Origin: DATFKA01 sp035268885
GTDB lineage: Bacteria > Bacteroidota > Bacteroidia > Chitinophagales > Saprospiraceae
Length of the DNA: 64,000 bases
Direction of reading: 5' to 3'
Assembly: GCA_035268885.1 (NCBI GenBank)
Contig: DATFKA010000060.1
Span: forward strand, 62,001-126,000
Shown: positions 15,782 to 23,806 of the stretch, in pieces
Layout: each line of letters begins with the position of its first letter
How positions within the stretch are numbered: position 1 is the first letter of the stretch
The notes under the pieces: generated by a model
Told to the model about the DNA's origin: nothing
The model's input: the letters and a program-made list of their open reading frames with translations, nothing else
Databases searched by the model: none
Position numbers and translations under genes: made by a program

Positions 15782-17329
15782 TTATTGTACAGGACCCAGA
15801 AAATTGGTCTTCACCCTGGTAATCTGTTCTCCATTTGAGAAGACACCAAGCTTTAGTTTGGTTTTTTGGCCATCCAGATCCGCTTTATCCAGTGTAATAA
15901 ACAGGGCACCTTCTGAAATTTTCCCTCCCTGGGTGACCGGTTCTTTCCCTACCCACTGAATCTCTCCCTCGTGACTCAGCAAGCGAAATTCTATGGGAAA
16001 AGAATCATCGGTTTTGTTAATTATCTGATAGTTATATAAATTCTTCAGTTTGGTATCGTCGTTCTCCACCGGAAAAAACAACGTACCCGGTGTACGTAAC
16101 AGTAAGGTCTCCACGTTCGTGCGGCTGTTCAGCAGAACACCATTTACCACTAGCAAAACGCCCAATAGTATGGTATAGGCAATTACCCGTGGAGTGAAGA
16201 GCTTTTTACGCCCCTCGACAACACCATTATAGCTGTCATAGCGGATTAATCCGCGATCGCGACCAACTTTGTCCATCACTTCATCACAGGCATCCATACA
16301 GGCCGTACAGTTGATACATTCCAGCTGCGTACCTTCCCTAATATCAATTCCGGTCGGGCAAACGTGGATACATAGTTTACAATCAATGCAATCGCCCAGA
16401 CTTTTCTGGGTCCGTTCAATGGGATTGGCACCATTAGGTAGTGGCTCGGCTACTGCCGTTGCTGTCTCCTGGGTAGCCTGTTTTACACTGTTTTGGATGC
16501 CGGAAACGGGGTTATCCTTCTGGGGTTTGGTTTTTCGGTCTTTACGTATTTTCCCTCTTGGCTCACCACGGACCATATCGTAATGGACCACAATGGAGTT
16601 GGAATCCAGTAGTACTCCTTGCAGTCTTCCGTAGGGACAAATGGCGACACATACCTGCTCTCGCAAGTAAGAAAAGACAAAATAAAAGGCCGCAGAAAAT
16701 ATCAGCATGGCGATAAAGCCACCCATATTTTGCTGCACCGGTTCGGTAGCAATCTCAATGACCTCATCCACACCTATGATATAGGCCAGGAAAGTATTGG
16801 CTACGAGTACCGCTATGGCAAAAAAGATAACTTGCTTCAGCCCTTTTTTAAATAGCTTTTTGGTCGTCCAGGGTGCCTTAGCCAGGCGGCGCTGGGCATT
16901 GGCATCCCCTTCGAGCCAGTATTCAATTTTACGGAAGACCATTTCCATAAAAATGGTCTGAGGGCATACCCATCCACAGAACAGGCGCCCCCATACGACT
17001 GTAAAGAGGACGATAAAGATGATCAGGGTAAGCATGGCTAAAACGAACAGATGAAAATCCTGTGGCATAAAAGTAATGCCAAACAAGATAAACTTGCGCT
17101 CTAACACATTAAACAGGAAGATTGGATCCCCCCCCACCTTGATAAAAGGCGTCAAAAAAAGAAAGGCCAGCAGCACATAGCTGACATAGGAACGCCAGTT
17201 GTAAAAGCGCCCTTTGGGTTTTTTGGGATAAATCCAGAGGCGTTTACCACTATCGTCGACCGTGGCAATTTTATCTCTAAATTGCTCCGTGTCATTAAAT
17301 TCTTGCTGTTGTTGTTTAGAGGAATCCAT
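15782..17329 (-). CDS. ccoG: CcoG/FixG, cbb3 oxidase accessory ferredoxin-like protein
   Basis: CcoG reduces Cu(II) to Cu(I) for insertion into cbb3 oxidase. The 515-residue protein has about five membrane segments and the GRLFCGWVCPQTIFMEMVFRKIE motif. Two 4Fe-4S clusters are marked by CIDCKLCIHVCP and CINCTACMDACD, and the C-terminal domain is Ig-like. Length and order are normal for the family. Hairpin-bearing gaps separate it from ccoP upstream and ccoH downstream. Confidence 0.96.
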   Translation of the reverse strand: MDSSKQQQQEFNDTEQFRDKIATVDDSGKRLWIYPKKPKGRFYNWRSYVSYVLLAFLFLTPFIKVGGDPIFLFNVLERKFILFGITFMPQDFHLFVLAMLTLIIFIVLFTVVWGRLFCGWVCPQTIFMEMVFRKIEYWLEGDANAQRRLAKAPWTTKKLFKKGLKQVIFFAIAVLVANTFLAYIIGVDEVIEIATEPVQQNMGGFIAMLIFSAAFYFVFSYLREQVCVAICPYGRLQGVLLDSNSIVVHYDMVRGEPRGKIRKDRKTKPQKDNPVSGIQNSVKQATQETATAVAEPLPNGANPIERTQKSLGDCIDCKLCIHVCPTGIDIREGTQLECINCTACMDACDEVMDKVGRDRGLIRYDSYNGVVEGRKKLFTPRVIAYTILLGVLLVVNGVLLNSRTNVETLLLRTPGTLFFPVENDDTKLKNLYNYQIINKTDDSFPIEFRLLSHEGEIQWVGKEPVTQGGKISEGALFITLDKADLDGQKTKLKLGVFSNGEQITRVKTNFLGPVQ

Positions 17330-17384
17330 AACTGTATTTTTTTTTATTTCCTATTGGATTCTCGGATTCATTGCTTTTCAAAGG

Positions 17385-17411
17385 GCATCACTGCCCCATC
17401 GGCAGTGATGC
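17385..17411 (-). ncRNA. Intercistronic hairpin between ccoP and ccoG
   Basis: A perfect 11-base-pair stem, GCATCACTGCC with GGCAGTGATGC around a five-base loop, lies in the 131-base gap. On the transcribed strand it is followed by CCTTTGAAAAGC rather than a U-run, so it does not look like a terminator. Confidence 0.65.
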
Positions 17412-17460
17412 TAGATTGAATGTATTGATCCGCCGAAGCGAACTTCTTTCAATAGTTCTT

Positions 17461-18405
17461 TTATTCCTTTTCTAACATGCCAATTACTGTATTTTCGGCA
17501 GAGGTATCGGCAGCCTCGATGACACTTTCTGCTTCAAATAGCTCTCCCTGAGGTTCCTTGGCATTTGGTGGATTAGTACCCTGCATGGTCATAATGTAAC
17601 TGGCTACCTGTTGCATTTCGGAAGCGCGCAATTGAGACTGCCAGGCGATCATCCCCTTTTCGGGTACACCGTATTTAATAGTGGAAAATACATCTTTGAT
17701 ACTACCCCCGTGAATCCAGTAGGCATCGGTTAAATTGGGGCCAACGCCACCTTCTCCAAAAGCACCGTGACAAGCCAGACAGTTGGCATCGTAGATAGAT
17801 TTACCCAGGGCTAATTGCCCTTCATCTTCCAGGGGTGCAACGTTGGTTTCGTCAACCAGGTTAGCCTGACTAGCCAAATAGGCTTGCACTTGCTCTTCGG
17901 CACGCTCCATTTGGGCTTCGTATCTTTCGGCAGTGGACTGTCCGTAGCCCAGTACGTGATGGTAACCGAAGTAAACTACCCCAATTACTATGGTCATGTA
18001 AAACATGGCCACCCACCAAGGCGGAAGGCTATTGTCCAGCTCGCGAATGCCATCAAAGGAATGGTCGAACATGATATCCTCCTCCTTTTCAATGGGCACG
18101 ACATTCGTCCAGCGCTTATACAGACGGCGCCAAAGAGGTTCTTTGGGTTCTTTTACTTTTTTGACGTAGGCTTCAATTCCTTTTTCCTGGTAAATCTGGA
18201 TTTGCTGCATCTGGACCACGACGTTCAACAATCGGAATATAGCCAGTACCGCTCCGAGGATTACCAGGCCAGCAAAGAGCAATAAGCCATTGGCCAAAAA
18301 GCGATCGTAAAAATTGGGATCAACAGTGGCCTGTGCCGACAGGGGCACTTGCCCCAACAAGACCAATAGTGCACTCAGTATAGAAATAGAGATCTTATTT
18401 TTCAT
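17461..18405 (-). CDS. ccoP: cbb3 oxidase subunit III, monoheme CcoP
   Basis: CcoP is the membrane-bound cytochrome c that passes electrons to CcoO. The 314-residue protein has a signal or first helix, a second helix, the CcoP N-domain motif DHSFDGIRELDNSLPPWWV and a third helix. It has a single heme site CLACHG at about residue 209, with a distal Met in KGMIAW. Proteobacterial CcoP has two hemes; here only one CxxCH is present. The ATG at 18405 is chosen because it gives a normal N-terminus and overlaps the ccoQ stop by 11 bases; longer starts would run through ccoQ. Confidence 0.93.
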   Translation of the reverse strand: MKNKISISILSALLVLLGQVPLSAQATVDPNFYDRFLANGLLLFAGLVILGAVLAIFRLLNVVVQMQQIQIYQEKGIEAYVKKVKEPKEPLWRRLYKRWTNVVPIEKEEDIMFDHSFDGIRELDNSLPPWWVAMFYMTIVIGVVYFGYHHVLGYGQSTAERYEAQMERAEEQVQAYLASQANLVDETNVAPLEDEGQLALGKSIYDANCLACHGAFGEGGVGPNLTDAYWIHGGSIKDVFSTIKYGVPEKGMIAWQSQLRASEMQQVASYIMTMQGTNPPNAKEPQGELFEAESVIEAADTSAENTVIGMLEKE

Positions 18406-18598
18406 TCTTATTATCGTTTTTGATGTTATGGTTGCCTGCCTCATCTTCAAACGGAAGGTTGGCCATTTTTTGAATAAAGGTGTTATCCTTGCGCAATACC
18501 AACACGGCACTTACGATGAAAACAGTAAGGAAAGTCAGCAAAGCGGAAATAGCCATCCAGTTGATGTTGCCCGCCGATTCCAATAGATATTTAAACAT
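18395..18598 (-). CDS. ccoQ: cbb3 oxidase small subunit CcoQ/FixQ-like
   Basis: A 67-residue protein has a single membrane helix (WMAISALLTFLTVFIVSAVLV) followed by a charged tail, lying between ccoNO and ccoP. Position, size and topology fit CcoQ, which stabilises the cbb3 complex. Sequence alone is too short for certainty. The 3' end overlaps ccoP by 11 bases. Confidence 0.82.
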   Translation of the reverse strand: MFKYLLESAGNINWMAISALLTFLTVFIVSAVLVLRKDNTFIQKMANLPFEDEAGNHNIKNDNKNEK

Positions 18599-18628
18599 GA
18601 TTCGCTAGTTTTACTGTTGTTTAATGAT

Positions 18629-18659
18629 GGAGCAGCAACACCAAGGGTATTGCTGCCCC
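18629..18659 (-). ncRNA. Intercistronic hairpin between ccoNO and ccoQ
   Basis: In the transcript, GGGGCAGCAA pairs with UUGCUGCUCC through ten pairs, one of them a G-U pair that exists only on the minus (transcribed) strand. No U-tract follows. It lies in the 67-base gap and may set relative transcript stability. Confidence 0.55.
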
Positions 18660-18665
18660 TTACTT

Positions 18666-20804
18666 TTATTCGTTTGCTTCAGCTTGCGGTAAAGGTTTGA
18701 TATCCGTGCCCAGGCGCTGCAGGTAAGCGATCAACGAAATGATCTCTTTCTGTTCCAGCCCTTCCTGGTCTATACCATCGTTGCGAAGAGATTCGGCGAT
18801 CTCGGCGGATTGGGCCTGCAGATCAGCCAAAGCCTCCTCTTCAAAGCCTTCCGGATACGGCGTACCCAGGGTGCGCAAACCTTTTATCTTCTTGGCTAAA
18901 TATTTATTGTTTAAGTCATTAGTGACCAGCCAGGGGTAGCGCGGCATAATTGAACCAGGTGACATACTCCGTGGGTCTACCATATGATTGTAATGCCAGC
19001 TATCCGGGTACTTGTCTCCCACACGGTGTAAGTCTGGTCCCGTACGCTTGGACCCCCAAAGGAATGGACGATCGTAAATGAACTCTCCCGACTTGGAGTA
19101 CTCTCCGTAACGCTCCGTCTCCGAACGGAATGGACGAACCATCTGCGAGTGACAAGCCAGACAGCCTTCACGAATATAAATATCTCTACCCTGTAACTCG
19201 AGTGGTGTATAGGGTTTAACCGATTCTATTTTTGGCACGTTGGAATCCACCATCAGCATGGGGAAGACCTCTACCAAACCACCAATCAGGATCACTAGCG
19301 CACTACCAATCAACATTTGCGTGGGGCGCTTTTCAATCCAGCGATGCCAGTGTTCTCCTGCGTGCTTCGTTAATTTAGGACGGGGCGGCGCCTCGGCAGC
19401 TTCTTCTTTGTTTAGCTGTCCCGAACGTACCGTTCTTATCAGGTTAATGACCATCATAATTACCCCGGCGAAGTAAAGCGTACCCCCTAGTGCACGTAAG
19501 GCATACATAGGCAGGATTTGGGTAACCGTCTCCAGGAAGTTTCCATACTGTAGGAATCCATCTGGTGTAAACTGCTTCCACATTAGCGACTGTGTCCAAC
19601 CGGCCCAGTACAATGGAATAGAATAGAATAGAATACCTATAGTACCAATCCAAAAATGGGAGTTGGCCATTTTTATCGAAGCCAGCCTGGTATTAAAGAT
19701 TCTTGGCAGTAACCAATACAGGATACCAAAAGTCAGGAAACCATTCCAACCGAGCGTACCAATGTGTACGTGACCAATGGTCCAGTCCGTATAGTGACTA
19801 ATAGCATTTACTGATTTAATCGAAAGCATGGGACCTTCAAAGGTGGCCATACCGTATGCCGTAACGGCTACCACCATAAATTTCAGAATGGGGTCTTGTC
19901 GTACTCGATCCCAGGCACCCCGCAGGGTCAACAGACCATTCAGCATCCCTCCCCAGGAAGGCGCAATCAGCATTATGGAAAAGATGGTTCCCAGTGACTG
20001 TGCCCAGTCGGGTAAAGAGGTATATAATAAGTGGTGGGGTCCAGCCCAAATATAGATGAAGATCAGTGCCCAAAAGTGAATGATCGATAATTTATAGGAA
20101 TAAACCGGACGATTGGCCGCCTTAGGCAGGAAGTAATACATCAGGCCCAGATAAGGCGTCGTCAGGAAGAAGGCTACCGCATTGTGTCCGTACCACCACT
20201 GAATCAGGGCATCCTGTACACCGGCGAAAACGGGATAGGAATGGAATAAACTGATGGGCAGCTCTAGGTTGTTGCCGATATGTAATACGGTAACGGTCAC
20301 CCAGGTGGCGATGTAAAACCAAATCGCTACGTAGAGGTGGGTTTCGCGCCGCTTAAAGATCGTACCAAACATATTAATTCCGAAAGCGACCCAAACCACT
20401 GCGATGGCAATATCAATTGGCCATTCCAGTTCGGCATACTCGTGTGCGCCCATCAACCCCAGTGGAATCGTCAGGGCCGCAGAAACTATGATTGCCTGCC
20501 AGCCCCAGAAATGAAATTTACTTAAAAGGTCACTATACATTCTCGCTTTCAGTAGACGTTGCAGGGAATAATAAACCCCCATAAAAATACCATTACCCAC
20601 AAAAGCAAAAATTGCAGCATTTGTGTGTAAAGGCCGGAGACGACCAAAAGTAGTGGGTGCAAATCCGAAGCTCAAATCTGGGATAATGAGCTGGAATGCA
20701 GCGATTAACCCCACCAACATACCAACTACACCCCAGAGCATAGTGGCATAAGCGAAGTTTTTCACAATGCCGTTGTCGTAATTAAATTTTTCGATTGTTG
20801 CCAT
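18666..20804 (-). CDS. ccoNO: cbb3 oxidase subunits I and II fused (CcoN-CcoO)
   Basis: This 712-residue fusion holds the catalytic CcoN core and the CcoO cytochrome c in one chain, as in other Bacteroidota. Residues 1 to about 470 are polytopic with the heme-copper features HTNAAIFAFVGN, WWYGHNAVAFFLTTPYLG, GPHHLLYTSLPDW and HVHIGTLGWNG, whose histidines bind hemes b, b3 and CuB. A linker and one more helix follow. The C-terminal domain has REGCLACHSQMVRPF at about residue 548 and the distal Met in SPGSIMPRYPWL. It reduces O2 to water with high affinity while pumping protons. It starts one base after the ccoS stop. Confidence 0.97.
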   Translation of the reverse strand: MATIEKFNYDNGIVKNFAYATMLWGVVGMLVGLIAAFQLIIPDLSFGFAPTTFGRLRPLHTNAAIFAFVGNGIFMGVYYSLQRLLKARMYSDLLSKFHFWGWQAIIVSAALTIPLGLMGAHEYAELEWPIDIAIAVVWVAFGINMFGTIFKRRETHLYVAIWFYIATWVTVTVLHIGNNLELPISLFHSYPVFAGVQDALIQWWYGHNAVAFFLTTPYLGLMYYFLPKAANRPVYSYKLSIIHFWALIFIYIWAGPHHLLYTSLPDWAQSLGTIFSIMLIAPSWGGMLNGLLTLRGAWDRVRQDPILKFMVVAVTAYGMATFEGPMLSIKSVNAISHYTDWTIGHVHIGTLGWNGFLTFGILYWLLPRIFNTRLASIKMANSHFWIGTIGILFYSIPLYWAGWTQSLMWKQFTPDGFLQYGNFLETVTQILPMYALRALGGTLYFAGVIMMVINLIRTVRSGQLNKEEAAEAPPRPKLTKHAGEHWHRWIEKRPTQMLIGSALVILIGGLVEVFPMLMVDSNVPKIESVKPYTPLELQGRDIYIREGCLACHSQMVRPFRSETERYGEYSKSGEFIYDRPFLWGSKRTGPDLHRVGDKYPDSWHYNHMVDPRSMSPGSIMPRYPWLVTNDLNNKYLAKKIKGLRTLGTPYPEGFEEEALADLQAQSAEIAESLRNDGIDQEGLEQKEIISLIAYLQRLGTDIKPLPQAEANE

Positions 20805-20805
20805 T

Positions 20806-20982
20806 TTAATCTATTGTTTGTTGTTTGTTGTTTTCTGTTTGTTCTTCATCGTCGAATAGCATTCGAATCGATGGTGTGTAATCGTCATCGTATTGTCCGG
20901 AGCGGACAGCCCATACGAAAGCTCCCAGGAAACCCAGTGCAACGATCAGGCTGATGATAATTAGGACGAAAATGATTGTCAT
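20806..20982 (-). CDS. ccoS: CcoS, cbb3 oxidase assembly protein
   Basis: A 58-residue protein has one N-terminal membrane helix and the family pattern FVWAVRSGQYDD followed by an acidic tail. CcoS is needed to insert the heme b and copper cofactors in subunit I. The ATG at 20982 is preferred to one eight codons upstream because it places the helix at the start as in the family. It sits between ccoI and ccoNO, the usual order. Confidence 0.92.
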   Translation of the reverse strand: MTIIFVLIIISLIVALGFLGAFVWAVRSGQYDDDYTPSIRMLFDDEEQTENNKQQTID

Positions 20983-21071
20983 ACGAATGTCAGTATTTGA
21001 ATGCAAGGTATTGGTCTCGGCCAGGATGCCACATGAGGATTATCAGATCCCCCAGTGACTTTTGTCATGCA

Positions 21072-23513
21072 TTAGCCAGTGACCTTTTCCCTGTCTGTTT
21101 TTATGTTCATTTTCCAGGCCAGATAGCTACTACTCAGCAGGCCATAAAGTGCTATACTTATCGAACTTAATGGCATAAGAATTGCAGCAATCACGGGCGA
21201 CAAAGTCCCCTGCACCGCAAAGCTCAAACCAATAATATTGTATATGAAGGCAAAGCCATAAGCGCCGTAAACCAGACGTATACTTTTTTTGGCGAAAGCC
21301 AGAAAGCGCGGCAATTGATCAAATTGTTCTGCGGCCAGAATAGCGTCTGAAGCCGGTGTGAAATTATTGGTATTCTCCGTAATGACAATGCCGACATCAC
21401 TCTGCTTCAATGCGCCTGCATCGTTCAGGCCATCTCCAAACATCAAAACCTGATGCCGCTTTTGTTTCTCTTGAATAAAGGCCAGTTTATCGTGTGGACT
21501 TTGTTGGAAGTGAAGACGCTCCGGTGGCAGGAGCTGCGAAAACAGGTTAGCATCTCGCGGATTATCTCCCGACAACAAGTGAATTTCCGCTTTAGGTCTC
21601 CAATAAGCAAATAGTTGATCGGTACCTTCCCTCAGACTTTGCTGCACCTGAAATGCTCCTTGTACCTCTTCTTTTTTAGACCAGAAAACACCTCCCTCTT
21701 GTCCGGCATCTACTCCTAACCAGCTCCCCGAGCCTAGTTGGTACGCCTGATTCCCGATAAGTGCAGCCACTCCCTTTCCAGTCGTCTCAGACCAATCGGT
21801 GGTCTTCGGGAGCAGGTCTATATCCTCTGACAAAAAATGAGCAATCGCCTGACTTTTGGGATGATTCGAAGGATTCGAAAGCGCATATAGTGCCGCCTTC
21901 TCGGCTGCGCCCAGAGCAGCACCCCAATAGGAGACCTGTGCCTCTTTACGGTTGGTCAGGGTCCCCGTCTTATCAAAAATCACTGCACTTATATTATCCA
22001 ATGCTTCAATGACATTGGTATTTTTCATAAAAAACTGCTGTCGCCCCAGAATACTCAGCACATTGCCAAAAATAAAGGGAATGGCCAGCGCCACCGCACA
22101 GGGGCAAGCAATGATCAATACTGCCGTAAAGGCATTGATGGCCACTGACATGTCACGAGGTAACCAAAACAGCAAGGTTGCAAAAGCAATCAACAAAATA
22201 ACTACCGTGAAATAGGTGCCTACTTTATTGGCCAGCTTGCTGGCCTGGGTCTCCTGGTCCTTGACAAAAGCTTCTTCGTTCCATAAGGAAGTCAGGTAAC
22301 TCTGAGATACACTCTTGATCAGTCTGACCGTAATGGGATCCCCCACCTGCCGACCTCCGGCGAATAATTTTTCGCCAGCGGTCATACGGACCGGCTCAGA
22401 TTCGCCCGTAACGAAGCTATAATCAATATGGGCCTCCCCTATCTCAAGGACAGCATCGGCGGGTATCAGCTCCCCGTTTTTAATCACGATTTGATCACCG
22501 ATCTGTAGTTTATCAAGAGAAGTGGGTATTATTTTTTCTTCCGCTACCTTATTCGCGGCAATCGGAAAATACGAACGGTAGTCCCGATCAAAGGCAATGC
22601 GATGGTAGGTCCGCTGCTGAAACCATTTGCCAATCAATAAAAAGAAAACCAAGCCCGCCAAACTATCCAGATAACCAGCTCCCGTATGGGATAGTATCTC
22701 ATATACGGAACGTAGGAACAGGGTAAGGATACCAATGGCAATCGGCACATCAATATTTAGTTCCCGGCGCATCAGCCCTCGCCAGGCAGAGCGCAGGTAT
22801 TCGGAACCACTATAAAAAAGGACAGGAAGCGCCAGAAAGATATTCATATAGCCAAAAAAGCGGGCAAAGCTCCCTTCGGCCAGGGCATCCAGGCCCAGGT
22901 ATTCCGGAAAACTCAGGAGCATTATGTTGCCAAAGGCAAAACCAGCGACCCCCAGTTTGTAGATATATTGGCGCTCGTAAGACCCGTGCTTTGATTCATC
23001 CAGATCTTTCAGGCGAATAGCGGGTGCGTAACCAATACTATTCAATACTTCAACCAATTTGCGCAGGCTAATCTTAGTCTCGTCAAACTGGATATAAACG
23101 GTCTTTTGCAGGAAGTTTACCTTCGAGGAGAGAATGCCTTCGTTGAGCTTATATAGTTTTTCGAGCAGCCAAATACAGGAAGCACAGTGGATCTGAGGAA
23201 TCTCAAAATGCACCCGGGTCGTTTCCCCGTCGGTGAAATCAATAAGCCGGGCCTGCACCTGCTCGTCATCCAGGTAAGCGTATTCTTCCTGGGGTTTGGC
23301 CTTCACGTTCCAGCCGGCCTGATCGTCCAGATCGTAATACCGGCAGAGATCGTTGGCATTTAAGATCTCGTACACCGTACGACAACCTTCGCAGCAAAAG
23401 CCTTTGTCATCAAAGGGAACTACGGTTGTGGCACAGGGCTCCCCGCAGTGAAAGCAGGAAGTAGTGGCGGATGTCTTACTGTTGTTTTTTGTTGTTGCTG
23501 TTTTTACGGCCAT
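21072..23513 (-). CDS. ccoI: CcoI/FixI copper-transporting P-type ATPase
   Basis: CcoI exports Cu(I) to the periplasm for cbb3 assembly. The 813-residue protein opens with a Cys-rich metal-binding domain (CFHCGEPC, FCCEGC), then a heavy-metal domain with CASCIWLLEKLY. It has about eight membrane segments, the TGES-type actuator motif FVTGESEPV, the intramembrane metal site ACPCAVALA, the phosphorylation site FDKTGTLTN and the hinge MFGDGLNDAGALKQSDVG. It is the first gene of the cco operon. A 13-base segment including its last codons is repeated just after its stop codon. Confidence 0.96.
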   Translation of the reverse strand: MAVKTATTKNNSKTSATTSCFHCGEPCATTVVPFDDKGFCCEGCRTVYEILNANDLCRYYDLDDQAGWNVKAKPQEEYAYLDDEQVQARLIDFTDGETTRVHFEIPQIHCASCIWLLEKLYKLNEGILSSKVNFLQKTVYIQFDETKISLRKLVEVLNSIGYAPAIRLKDLDESKHGSYERQYIYKLGVAGFAFGNIMLLSFPEYLGLDALAEGSFARFFGYMNIFLALPVLFYSGSEYLRSAWRGLMRRELNIDVPIAIGILTLFLRSVYEILSHTGAGYLDSLAGLVFFLLIGKWFQQRTYHRIAFDRDYRSYFPIAANKVAEEKIIPTSLDKLQIGDQIVIKNGELIPADAVLEIGEAHIDYSFVTGESEPVRMTAGEKLFAGGRQVGDPITVRLIKSVSQSYLTSLWNEEAFVKDQETQASKLANKVGTYFTVVILLIAFATLLFWLPRDMSVAINAFTAVLIIACPCAVALAIPFIFGNVLSILGRQQFFMKNTNVIEALDNISAVIFDKTGTLTNRKEAQVSYWGAALGAAEKAALYALSNPSNHPKSQAIAHFLSEDIDLLPKTTDWSETTGKGVAALIGNQAYQLGSGSWLGVDAGQEGGVFWSKKEEVQGAFQVQQSLREGTDQLFAYWRPKAEIHLLSGDNPRDANLFSQLLPPERLHFQQSPHDKLAFIQEKQKRHQVLMFGDGLNDAGALKQSDVGIVITENTNNFTPASDAILAAEQFDQLPRFLAFAKKSIRLVYGAYGFAFIYNIIGLSFAVQGTLSPVIAAILMPLSSISIALYGLLSSSYLAWKMNIKTDREKVTG

Positions 23514-23534
23514 TTCATAGGCTTTTTATGACCG

Positions 23535-23610
23535 TAAAGATATTAGGCGAGCAGACGCGATTTGATGAGAGATATCAAGCCTAAGTAGAAAAAGGAGTGA
23601 TAAATATCAT
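23535..23610 (-). promoter_or_regulatory. cbb3 operon control region: -7 box and two Crp/Fnr-like palindromes
   Basis: On the minus strand a near-consensus -7 box TATCTTTA lies at 23535-23542, about 20 bases before ccoI. Upstream are two TGAT/ATCA palindromes. TTGAT-N7-ATCAA (23562-23578) is centred about 42 bases before the predicted start point, and TGAT-AAAT-ATCA (23598-23609) about 75 bases before it. The second has the core of the Fnr site (TTGAT-N4-ATCAA); the first has a wider spacer. Oxygen-responsive Crp/Fnr control of cbb3 genes is common, so activation at low oxygen is inferred. Confidence 0.5.
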
Positions 23611-23615
23611 CAAAT

Positions 23616-23643
23616 AAAAAAAGCCGCACTCGAGGTGCGGCTT
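23616..23643 (-). terminator. Terminator of the large secreted-protein gene
   Basis: A 9-base-pair stem AAGCCGCAC/GTGCGGCTT (23621-23629 with 23635-23643) is followed on the minus strand by TTTTT. It lies 160 bases past the stop of the T9SS protein gene and just before the cbb3 control region. The rest of the gap to 23806 is AT-rich with no gene. Confidence 0.85.
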
Positions 23644-23806
23644 ACTACTAGCAATGATTATAATTCCACGAATATATAAATAAAGCAATAAATATCTTGA
23701 TTAAGTAATCCTCTTAAAAACGTCGTAAAGTAAAGCAATATTACATATATAAAAAAATTAAACGCAATATCTCCTGATAAATAACTATTTTTTAACGCCT
23801 TACCAA

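Noticed and set aside
17385..17411. The ccoP-ccoG hairpin as a transcription terminator
   Set aside because: No U-run follows on the transcribed strand, and the operon continues in the same direction with genes of the same pathway.
18406..18510. An earlier ccoP start
   Set aside because: It would read through the end of ccoQ in another frame and place a non-signal stretch before the first helix.
23562..23578. TTGAT-N7-ATCAA as a standard Fnr box
   Set aside because: Fnr boxes have four bases between the half-sites; seven is too many, so it is reported only as a candidate palindrome.
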